From contig JALONG010000045.1 of NCBI GenBank assembly GCA_025455065.1, positions 1 through 37,588 of the forward strand: a DNA stretch of 37,588 nt, read 5' to 3'. The position numbers were made by a program, and so were the translations under genes. The notes below the pieces were generated by a model, which was not told the origin of the DNA, made no database searches, and saw nothing but the letters and a program-made list of their open reading frames with translations. This document shows positions 17,018-24,552 of this stretch, one piece after another; the stretch's first letter is position 1, and each line of letters starts with the position of its first letter. The stretch comes from Candidatus Kapaibacterium sp. Lineage in GTDB: Bacteria; Bacteroidota; Ignavibacteria; Kapaibacteriales; UBA4661.

Positions 17018-17116
17018 GGTCATTGGTGCATTGGTTATGAGTGAATCGGTCATGAGTCAAATGCCGCACAAATACTCTCTTCTCGACCAATGACAAATCA
17101 ACTAATGACCAATGAC
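17018..17116. repeat. Degenerate TCATTGGT/ACCAATGA short repeats
   Basis: GGTCATTGGT and GCATTGGTTATGAGT on one side and GACCAATGAC, AACTAATGACCAATGAC on the other form a loose inverted arrangement of heptamer-like units. They lie between the decayed Uma2-like gene and the stop of the permease at 17125. Related words occur at 6318-6346 and 13964-13980. Confidence 0.5.
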
Positions 17117-17124
17117 TATCTCCC

Positions 17125-19566
17125 CTACTCACTCCTTAACGACTGCACAGGATTCGCTCCCGCCGCCCTCAACGCCTGCCATGCTACCGTTACAAATGCT
17201 ACGCAGACAGCACTCACGCCCGCTACGGCAAATATCCACCACGACAATTCGGTTTTGTATTCAAAGTCTTGCAACCAACGGCTTGCAGCCCAGTACGAAA
17301 GCGGGGTTGCGAGAATAATTGCAATACCGACCAACGCCAGAAAATCCTTCGACAAAAGCCCGATAATTCCTGCTTCCGTAGCACCAAGCACCTTGCGGAT
17401 ACCGATTTCCTTTGTTCTGACTTCCGCCGAGAATGCTGCCAAACCGAATAATCCCAAACACGCGATAAACACCGCAAGGCTTGCAAAGACTGTTACAATG
17501 CGGCTTGTACGCACTTCTGTTTTGTAGAATTTGTTGAAATTTTCATCCACAAACGAATAATCAAACACCCAATTCGGTGCAAAATCATTCCAAACGCGCT
17601 CAATTTGCGCCATTGTTCCACGCGCATCGCTTGTATTCATGCGCACAACGAAACGGCGTACTTCGCTATTGTTTATCATAAAAATTGCCGGGGCAATTTT
17701 GCTGTGAAGAGATTGATAATGGAAATCCTTGACTATTCCAATGATCTCACCCTTACGCGAAGGCTGCTTGCCATACCATTCCAAACGAGTACCGATGCGC
17801 TTCCCATCATTTACGTTTGCTTGCTTGCCGATTCCCAGTGCATTTGCAGCCGCTTCATTCAGCAAGAATGCGCCGTTTGCATCACCTCCTCTCACAGCCT
17901 CGAAATTACGTCCTTCGACAAGAGTCATTCCCATTGTCTGTAGATAATCCTCATCAACAATAAACCGAGAAACCAACACGTTTTTGTCTAATGGTGCGCC
18001 TTCAAGCGTTACAGGGTTTTCGCTTGTTCCTGCGTCTCCCGGTACTAAATCCGCTCCGGCAACGCTCATTACGCCGGAGACCTGCCGCAAAGCCGCTTTC
18101 ATACTTGCCTTTCTTGGCTCAAACAATGAATCATTCGGCAAAGAAAGCGTAAGCACTTGTTCTTTCTTGAAGCCTAAATCTTTGGACTGAGTAAAATCTA
18201 ACTGCTTCAAAATCACAATTGTACCTGCCACGAGAATAATTGAGACGGCAAATTGCATGATAACAAGTCCTTTCCGCAATGTCGCCCCCGTTGAAGTGCG
18301 CACAAATGCACCTTTCAAGACTTTCACCGGTGCAAAGCCCGACAGCGCCAGTGCCGGATATGTTCCCGCAAGAACGCCGACCAACAACGCAAATGACACA
18401 AACACAAGTATTTGTGCGCTATTGGCAATATACCCCACGGAAAGATGTGTTTCCATGACACTGTTCACGAGTGGTAATGCCGCTTCCACCAGCACCAATG
18501 CGAGGGCAAGCGCAATGAGACTAATAACAACGGATTCACTCAGAAACTGCATCATCAGTTGAGAGCGAGCCGCTCCGAAGACTTTTCGCATACCCACTTC
18601 TCGTGCGCGTCGTGTAGAGCGGGCTGTGGAAAGATTCATAAAATTGATACACGCCAAAAGCAAGATAACAAGCGCGATTCCGCCGACGATGCGTAAGGTC
18701 TGCATACTTCCTTGAGGCTGTATTTCTCCCTCTACCGGATTCAAGTGTATTTCTCGAAGTGGCTGCAAATCAAGTGTGAAACTGATGTTTACCCTTTTAA
18801 GGGTGTTTCCTAAATGCTTCTCCACAAAAGAAGGGAATTTTGCCTTGAGTGCAGCCAATGATGAGCCTTCGCGGACTTTGATGTAGGTATGCTGTTCTGT
18901 GAATGCAAACCACATCTGCCGCATTTCAACCCCACTTTTTTGCCACTGCCCAATGAGAAATTCTATCGGGATAAGCGCATCAAATCTGACGTGACGGTTA
19001 TTTGGCAGATTTTTGATGACACCTGTTACGGTAAAATACTCGCTATTATCAACACGAAGGGTCTTACCAAGCGCGGGTTCATTGCCGAAATATTTTTTTG
19101 CCAAATCCTCCGTAAGCACGATAGATTGGGGTGTTTTGAGCGCAGTTGCTGGATTTCCGGCGATAAATTCCGAAGGGAACATTTGGAAAAAACCGTCATC
19201 GGCATACATCACTTGCTTCTCCAAAAATTTATTTGCACCATTCGCAAAGAGCGCACGACCATTGGCGTTCAGGCGGATTGCCTGCTCAATTTCAGGCATT
19301 TCCGCTTTCAGCGTCGGGGCGAGTGGGAACTGCGTTGCAGCCATTGTGCTGACTGAGCCTGCATCTTTGCGATCAATGGTAGGATTGATGCGATATACAC
19401 GGTCGTTCTGTGGCACATCGGCATCAAACCTTAGTTCTTCCCGAATGAACAATGCCAATACAAGGCAGCACGCCATTCCAACAGCAAGTCCGATGATGTT
19501 GATAGCAGAATATGATTTTTGCCTCGAAAGGCTGCGAAGCGCGATTTTAAGGTAGTTGGAGAGCAT
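17125..19566 (-). CDS. FtsX/MacB-type ABC transporter permease, 813 aa
   Basis: The ATG at 19566 (MLSNYLKIALRSLSRQ) is chosen from paralogues; longer readings include sequence overlapping the upstream gene's end. Its parts are a first helix with SAINIIGLAVG, the first domain with SIVLTEDLAKKYFG, an FtsX bundle with VGMRKVFGAAR, a second half from LRKGLVIMQFAVS, GEIIGIVKDFHYQSL, a last bundle with EIGIRKVLGAT and the end NPVQSLRSE. It lies 44 bases after the stop of 19611-22019, so the two likely share a transcript. The mid region after the second helix (SFTLDLQPLREIHLNPVEGE) is specific to this copy. No ATPase or fusion protein is adjacent. Confidence 0.92.
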   Translation of the reverse strand: MLSNYLKIALRSLSRQKSYSAINIIGLAVGMACCLVLALFIREELRFDADVPQNDRVYRINPTIDRKDAGSVSTMAATQFPLAPTLKAEMPEIEQAIRLNANGRALFANGANKFLEKQVMYADDGFFQMFPSEFIAGNPATALKTPQSIVLTEDLAKKYFGNEPALGKTLRVDNSEYFTVTGVIKNLPNNRHVRFDALIPIEFLIGQWQKSGVEMRQMWFAFTEQHTYIKVREGSSLAALKAKFPSFVEKHLGNTLKRVNISFTLDLQPLREIHLNPVEGEIQPQGSMQTLRIVGGIALVILLLACINFMNLSTARSTRRAREVGMRKVFGAARSQLMMQFLSESVVISLIALALALVLVEAALPLVNSVMETHLSVGYIANSAQILVFVSFALLVGVLAGTYPALALSGFAPVKVLKGAFVRTSTGATLRKGLVIMQFAVSIILVAGTIVILKQLDFTQSKDLGFKKEQVLTLSLPNDSLFEPRKASMKAALRQVSGVMSVAGADLVPGDAGTSENPVTLEGAPLDKNVLVSRFIVDEDYLQTMGMTLVEGRNFEAVRGGDANGAFLLNEAAANALGIGKQANVNDGKRIGTRLEWYGKQPSRKGEIIGIVKDFHYQSLHSKIAPAIFMINNSEVRRFVVRMNTSDARGTMAQIERVWNDFAPNWVFDYSFVDENFNKFYKTEVRTSRIVTVFASLAVFIACLGLFGLAAFSAEVRTKEIGIRKVLGATEAGIIGLLSKDFLALVGIAIILATPLSYWAASRWLQDFEYKTELSWWIFAVAGVSAVCVAFVTVAWQALRAAGANPVQSLRSE

Positions 19567-19610
19567 AATTGTTGTGGATTTGAATTGATAGAAATAATCT
19601 ATGTTTGGAA

Positions 19611-22019
19611 TTATTCGCTTCGTAGCGACTGCACAGGATTTGCCCGCGCCGCCCGCCATGACTGCCCTGCAACCGTGATAAACGCTATTCCAACTGCACC
19701 TACACCCGCCAATGCAAAAATCCACCATGATAGTTCGGTTTTATATGCAAAATCTTGAAGCCACTTCGATGAAATATAGTAGGCAACAGGTACTGAGAGA
19801 ATTATAGCTACCATAACTAACATCAAAAAATCTTTTGACAACAACCCAATAATGCTTGCGACCGAAGCCCCTAAAACTTTGCGGATACCAATTTCTTTTG
19901 TGCGCGTTTCGGCGGTGTATGCCGCCAAACCAAGTAATCCCAAACAAGAAATCGCAATCGCAATTCCAGCAAAGACCGCAACCACTGACCGCAACTGTTG
20001 TTCGCGCTTGTAGGTTTCGTTAAACTCATCGTCTAAAAATGAATACTCAAAGGGGCGATTAGGAACAGCTTGTTTCCATGCGGCTTCCAGAGCTTGGAGA
20101 GTTTGCGTGGGGTCGCCTTTACCCAGTTTTATGCTCATATTACCCATAAATTGAGGATAGTAATGAATAAGAAGTGGCTCAATCTCTTTGCGCAGCGTTC
20201 CTACGTGGAAATCTTTGACAACGCCCAGCACACGTCCTGTTTTTTCAATGTGCCAACCACTCGCCTTTTCACCTATGTTGTAGCCGATTTCTTTGCCAAT
20301 CGCAGTGCCATTTTCCCACTTGAGTTTTTTTGCAGCAGCTTCGTTCACAAGAAAACCACTCGTTTTGTCTGTTTCTGAACCGTTTAAGCCGCGTCCTTCC
20401 TTGAGTTCAATACCGTAGAGTTTCATAAATGTATCATCTATGCAGAGCCATTTGATATTGGGGTCTTTGTCACCGGAGGCGAGATATTTGAACTCAATCG
20501 GCATTTGAATAAGTACATCACTTTTACCCGGAAGGCTGCTGGAAACGGCAACTCCTTGTACGCCTGAAGTCGCTTGGAATCTCGTTTTCAAGACATCTAT
20601 CTGTTCTCTATCATCTTCACCACGCATTTGAACAATCAAAATATGCTCACGGTTAAAGCCCATATTCTTGGAAACAATGTAATTAAGCTGATTTTGGACA
20701 ATCAGCGTACCGCAAATCATCGCAATCGAAACCGTAAATTGTGCAACGACCAATACAGAACGGAGCGAGAATCGTCCTGAACCCGTTTGAAGTCTTGTAT
20801 TGGCAGCGCTGCTTTTTAGTGCATCAACAGGCTTAAAGCCGGAGAGCATTATTGCAGGATACACACCAGCAAAGAGGCTCACCGCCAGAAGTGTAGCAAC
20901 GATGATACTTCCAAGCAATGCCAGATTTCCGCCTAATAATTGTAGATGTTTTCCTGTGAGTGTATTGAAGGTTGGTAATAGAAGTTCGACCGCAAGAAGC
21001 GAGAAACCGAGAGCGATACAGGTCAGTAGGAATGATTCACCCCAAAACTGCATGGCAAGTTGAAAACGTCCCGCACCAAGCGTTTTGCGAACTCCAACTT
21101 CACGCGCACGACTGCTGTACCGCGCCGTTGCGAGGTTGGTGTAATTGACACACGCCAAAAGCAGAATTATTGCACCCACAATCGCCAGAAAGCCCACTGT
21201 TGCTTGTGCATTCTCATCAACAAGATGAATACTTGTTAGCGGATGCAATGCCAAAACAACCGGAATATCTTTGGCAACTTTGTTTTTAATTTGCTGAAAA
21301 AGTGGCTCTATTGCTTGCGCAGAAGCACCTTCTTTCAGAAGAATATAGGTGAGAAAGGGATTCCAGAACAAACTTTTGAAGCCGTCAGGCAGCGCAAATT
21401 CACGCTTGACGGTTTCCATTGAACCAAGAAGTTCAAATTTCAAGTGCGACGTATGCGGTATATCCCGCATCACGCCTGTAACTTTGAGGTCAAATTTATT
21501 CTCCACTCGAATTACTTTCCCCATTGAATTTTCGGTTCCAAAATACCGTTTTGCAGCACTTTCCGAAATCACAACCGAGTACGGCTCTGCAAGTGCAGTG
21601 TGCATATTTCCTTGCACGAGCGGGAAATCGAATACTTGAAACACATTCGCATCGGCAAATTTTACGGTTTTATCATAAACCTGTTTTTGACCAACCTTGA
21701 GAAGAAGCTGAAGTTCTCCAAAAGGCTCATAAATCCTTGTTCCTGCTTCAATCTGCGGAATATCGGAGGTAAGAATATCCAGCCACGCCGGAGCCGTGTA
21801 TGCAGGCAATTCTCTTGTTGGTTCCCATTGCGTGAAACGGTAGATTCTGTCAGCTTTTGTATGATGTTTGTCGTAGGAAATGTCATCGTAAATATGCAGT
21901 GCGATGAGCAATGTACAAGTAAGACCAAGAGCTAATCCTATGATGTTGATAGTGCTGTACCATTTCTGACGAAGCACAGTTCGGTAGGTGATTTTGGCAA
22001 GGTTCGCAATCATAATCAT
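19611..22019 (-). CDS. FtsX/MacB-type ABC transporter permease, 802 aa
   Basis: The start MIMIANLAKITYRTVLRQ differs from the other copies but then shows STINIIGLALG in the first helix. ATG at 22013 is an equally good start. The first domain has SVVISESAAKRYFG, the FtsX bundle VGVRKTLGAGR, the second half begins near LRSVLVVAQFTVS, and GRVLGVVKDFHVGTL, EIGIRKVLGAS and NPVQSLRSE follow. It is the furthest upstream permease of the array and probably heads an operon with 17125-19566. Its 188-base upstream gap to the histidine kinase gene carries two TGTTC-N6-GAACA sites, making it the copy most likely to be under specific control. Confidence 0.92.
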   Translation of the reverse strand: MIMIANLAKITYRTVLRQKWYSTINIIGLALGLTCTLLIALHIYDDISYDKHHTKADRIYRFTQWEPTRELPAYTAPAWLDILTSDIPQIEAGTRIYEPFGELQLLLKVGQKQVYDKTVKFADANVFQVFDFPLVQGNMHTALAEPYSVVISESAAKRYFGTENSMGKVIRVENKFDLKVTGVMRDIPHTSHLKFELLGSMETVKREFALPDGFKSLFWNPFLTYILLKEGASAQAIEPLFQQIKNKVAKDIPVVLALHPLTSIHLVDENAQATVGFLAIVGAIILLLACVNYTNLATARYSSRAREVGVRKTLGAGRFQLAMQFWGESFLLTCIALGFSLLAVELLLPTFNTLTGKHLQLLGGNLALLGSIIVATLLAVSLFAGVYPAIMLSGFKPVDALKSSAANTRLQTGSGRFSLRSVLVVAQFTVSIAMICGTLIVQNQLNYIVSKNMGFNREHILIVQMRGEDDREQIDVLKTRFQATSGVQGVAVSSSLPGKSDVLIQMPIEFKYLASGDKDPNIKWLCIDDTFMKLYGIELKEGRGLNGSETDKTSGFLVNEAAAKKLKWENGTAIGKEIGYNIGEKASGWHIEKTGRVLGVVKDFHVGTLRKEIEPLLIHYYPQFMGNMSIKLGKGDPTQTLQALEAAWKQAVPNRPFEYSFLDDEFNETYKREQQLRSVVAVFAGIAIAISCLGLLGLAAYTAETRTKEIGIRKVLGASVASIIGLLSKDFLMLVMVAIILSVPVAYYISSKWLQDFAYKTELSWWIFALAGVGAVGIAFITVAGQSWRAARANPVQSLRSE

Positions 22020-22140
22020 TACAAGAATTAGTGCAGAAAATGTTGTAATCTTGGTTGAAGCAACAATTTCATGCCAAAGAATTCATGCAAGTATTCAAGC
22101 GCTTCTATGGGCTTTTTGTCGGATTAATTGGTGGGGCGAA

Positions 22141-22177
22141 TGTTCACCAACGAACAATAAGTGTTCACTTGTGAACA
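22141..22177. promoter_or_regulatory. Twin TGTTC-N6-GAACA operator candidate
   Basis: The two sites are TGTTC-ACCAAC-GAACA (22141-22156) and TGTTC-ACTTGT-GAACA (22162-22177), with starts 21 bases apart (two helical turns). The second extends to an 8-bp perfect palindrome (GTGTTCAC/GTGAACAC). They lie 120-160 bases upstream of the permease start at 22019 and just past the histidine kinase stop. A single such site is expected well under once per window, so a pair is unlikely by chance. Confidence 0.55.
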
Positions 22178-22207
22178 CAAATGTTGAAAAGAAATTGGAA
22201 GTTGAAA

Positions 22208-23854
22208 TTATGATACAATACCCCTTGCAACTGGTACAGCAGGAAGTTCCACAAAAAACGTAGAACCTACACCTTGTACGCTTTCGCACCAAACACGCCC
22301 ATTCATTGCTTCAACTAATCGTTTTACAATGGATAACCCCAATCCGGTGCTGTTTTCACCGGCAGTCGGCTGCGGGGAAAGTCGCACAAATTTTCTAAAG
22401 AGTAACGGTAATTCCTCTGCACTTAGTCCCGGACCCTGGTCTTTCACGGAGAACAACAAAAACTCCCCATCTTGCCTGAAAGACTTGTGAATTTCGATGA
22501 TTACAGTTGTTCCAAAGGGTGAGTATTTAATGGCATTAGAAATGACGTTTTCGAGTATTTCTTCCAAAGCTATGCTGTCCGCAAGAACGCAGAATTGCTT
22601 CGTATTGTCATATTCAAAGTCGCAAATAATCGTGATTTCCTTCAGTGTGGCTTGTTGACGAAACTCTTTAATGCAAATGTCTATTTTTGCAGCTAAGTCA
22701 ATTTCCACGTATTCCAGCCGAAAATTACCCTGTTCGATTTTGTTCCAATCAAGCAAATTTTCAATTAACGTGTACATTTTTTTTGAAGTCAAAATCACCA
22801 GCTCAAGCGCTTGTTTCTTATGTTGTTCGTCAATTTCAATGCTTTTACCGCGTGCCATATCTGTAAGCATCATAATATTCCCAAGTGGATTTTTCAAATC
22901 ATGCGCAACAATTCCCAGAAATTCATTTTTCTCATTGTTCAATTCTGTTAACCGCTCATTTTGCTCTTGAAGCAGTGCGTTAGCGACCTGAATTTCTGAT
23001 GATTGTTGGACTTGCACGGCTACCTGCTTTTGAATTTCTTCATTTGCGGCAAAAAGCAACTGCACTTTTTCCTCTAATTGCCGTGTCCGCTCCTGCACCA
23101 AGCGCTCTAATTCATAGTTTTGTTGTTCAATAATTTCACGCTTTTCCTGCTCTTGTCTGAGCATCGCCTCAGAGAGTACTTGTACTTCTTTGGTTTGCAG
23201 TTCGAGATTTTTATTCGTCAAAGCAAAGCGTACCGATGTCCAAAGCGCCATGGTAACAGGCATTACAAGCATATCGGATAACGTAAAAAACATCATTTCA
23301 AGCTCGTTTAATTTAACGTTCAAAAGCCTTGTTATCCAATAAAACAGCGATATACAGAGAAATAGGAATGTTCCAAGAGCCAGAATCCACGCACCAGGAA
23401 GTGCCGCCGAAATTGAACGAAATGCAGTGCGGGAAACTTCCAATAATAACACCGCAACAATAACAAACGAAATTGCTGGACTCCATGAATTAGGAAAAAA
23501 CGCATTAAGTAAAGAGAGGAAAATAACTGGAAAAACAAGCCAATACAGGCGCTTGGGGAAATGTTGTTGCACGGTTGAGTACATTGCCATAACCAACGCT
23601 AAACCTGTAATTGACGAGGAAATACGAAAGAGCATTGGGCAACAAACTAATACCCACGAAGGAAGTGCAATAAGTGTCGGCAAACCACTTGCAATGTTGT
23701 TTACTACTAAGATAAGTGCTAAAAAAACAAAAAAAAGATTTGACCTCTCCTGCCTATACGCAAGGTATAACAAGAGATGAAACGCAGTTAATATCGTCAG
23801 CACACCCAACGGAAAAATAACTGCAAACGCTGTCATGATATTTGCTTCAGGCAT
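22208..23854 (-). CDS. Membrane sensor histidine kinase (orphan), 548 aa
   Basis: The first 210 residues hold about seven hydrophobic helices with short loops and no large periplasmic domain. A coiled coil follows (about 212-310, heptad-like with many E, Q and L). HisKA has the phospho-acceptor His 318 in VAHDLKNPLGN. The HATPase_c domain has the N-box ENVISNAIKYSP (Asn 440), DQGPG (472-476) and GLGLSIVKRL (504-513). All catalytic boxes are intact. The input is therefore likely membrane-embedded or lipid/physical. No response regulator gene is adjacent; the only receiver domain in the window is in the cyclase at 24553-26895, two genes upstream on the same strand. ATG at 23836 is an alternative start. 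Confidence 0.92.
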   Translation of the reverse strand: MPEANIMTAFAVIFPLGVLTILTAFHLLLYLAYRQERSNLFFVFLALILVVNNIASGLPTLIALPSWVLVCCPMLFRISSSITGLALVMAMYSTVQQHFPKRLYWLVFPVIFLSLLNAFFPNSWSPAISFVIVAVLLLEVSRTAFRSISAALPGAWILALGTFLFLCISLFYWITRLLNVKLNELEMMFFTLSDMLVMPVTMALWTSVRFALTNKNLELQTKEVQVLSEAMLRQEQEKREIIEQQNYELERLVQERTRQLEEKVQLLFAANEEIQKQVAVQVQQSSEIQVANALLQEQNERLTELNNEKNEFLGIVAHDLKNPLGNIMMLTDMARGKSIEIDEQHKKQALELVILTSKKMYTLIENLLDWNKIEQGNFRLEYVEIDLAAKIDICIKEFRQQATLKEITIICDFEYDNTKQFCVLADSIALEEILENVISNAIKYSPFGTTVIIEIHKSFRQDGEFLLFSVKDQGPGLSAEELPLLFRKFVRLSPQPTAGENSTGLGLSIVKRLVEAMNGRVWCESVQGVGSTFFVELPAVPVARGIVS

Positions 23855-23904
23855 TTTTTACAGTGGTATTCAAGCGTCATTAATCCTAAACCGCACCAAT
23901 TTCT

Positions 23905-23927
23905 TTGGTATTGCTACTTTATACCAA
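23905..23927. terminator. Hairpin downstream of the VOC gene
   Basis: TTGGTAT-N9-ATACCAA lies 29 bases past the stop of the VOC gene on the minus strand and 51 bases upstream of the histidine kinase start. No T-run follows, so it could be an operator for the kinase rather than a terminator. Confidence 0.3.
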
Positions 23928-23955
23928 GACCAACAGCACAATTCATTATCGAAAT

Positions 23956-24363
23956 TCAGGCTTCATTTTGGTTATCAAACGGCGCGTCAATTGGTTCCCA
24001 AAGTTCGATTTTATTCCCCTCAGGGTCAAGAATCCAAGCAAATTTGCCGTATTCATATTCATCAATTCCCCCAACTATTTGTACCCCCTCATTCTTGAGC
24101 GCTTCCAAGAGTTCGACTAAATTATGCACACGATAATTTATCATCATCGGCGATGCACTTGGCGCAAAATAATCCGTGCTTTCCTTAAATAATGACCATG
24201 TTGTTGATCCTCGCTGTTCCGGATTGTGGTCATCCCGCCACCAAAATAAACCGTAACCACCCTGCTCTTCTGGAATAGCTAGATGTTTTGTGTACCACTC
24301 ACGCATTTTTTCTGTGTCATGGGCTTTGAAAAAAATGCCCCCGATTCCGGTTACTCTTTTCAT
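23956..24363 (-). CDS. VOC (glyoxalase/bleomycin-resistance fold) protein, 135 aa
   Basis: The ATG at 24363 (MKRVTGIGGIFFKAHD) gives the normal VOC start; an upstream in-frame ATG would add 24 unrelated residues. The two beta-alpha-beta-beta-beta halves are visible: GGIFFKAHDTEKMREWYTKHL, then YRVHNLVELLEALKNEGVQ, and the ending FAWILDPEGNKIELWEP, with the conserved DPxGNxIEL motif carrying the metal-ligand Glu. Members act on small molecules such as lactoylglutathione or antibiotics, and the substrate here cannot be told. It stands alone between the kinase and cyclase genes. Confidence 0.88.
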   Translation of the reverse strand: MKRVTGIGGIFFKAHDTEKMREWYTKHLAIPEEQGGYGLFWWRDDHNPEQRGSTTWSLFKESTDYFAPSASPMMINYRVHNLVELLEALKNEGVQIVGGIDEYEYGKFAWILDPEGNKIELWEPIDAPFDNQNEA

Positions 24364-24552
24364 ATTAGGAATGAATTTTGAATAAAATAAATGCAATAAT
24401 ACCAATATACTTCGAGAATTGTTTATTATTTTCAAGCAATTTTTTCCTTAGGAAACAGCATCAAAATTTGCTCAAAGAAACATCATAAAGACAAGGAATA
24501 CTATTGTTAGCACAACAATTCACTCAAATACGCCAACTACTGTGTCAGTGGT

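Noticed and set aside
22141-22177. LexA/SOS box reading of the GTTC/GAAC sites
   Set aside because: The Gram-positive-type LexA box has the opposite arrangement (GAAC-N4-GTTC). Here it is TGTTC-N6-GAACA, and the neighbouring genes are not SOS genes.
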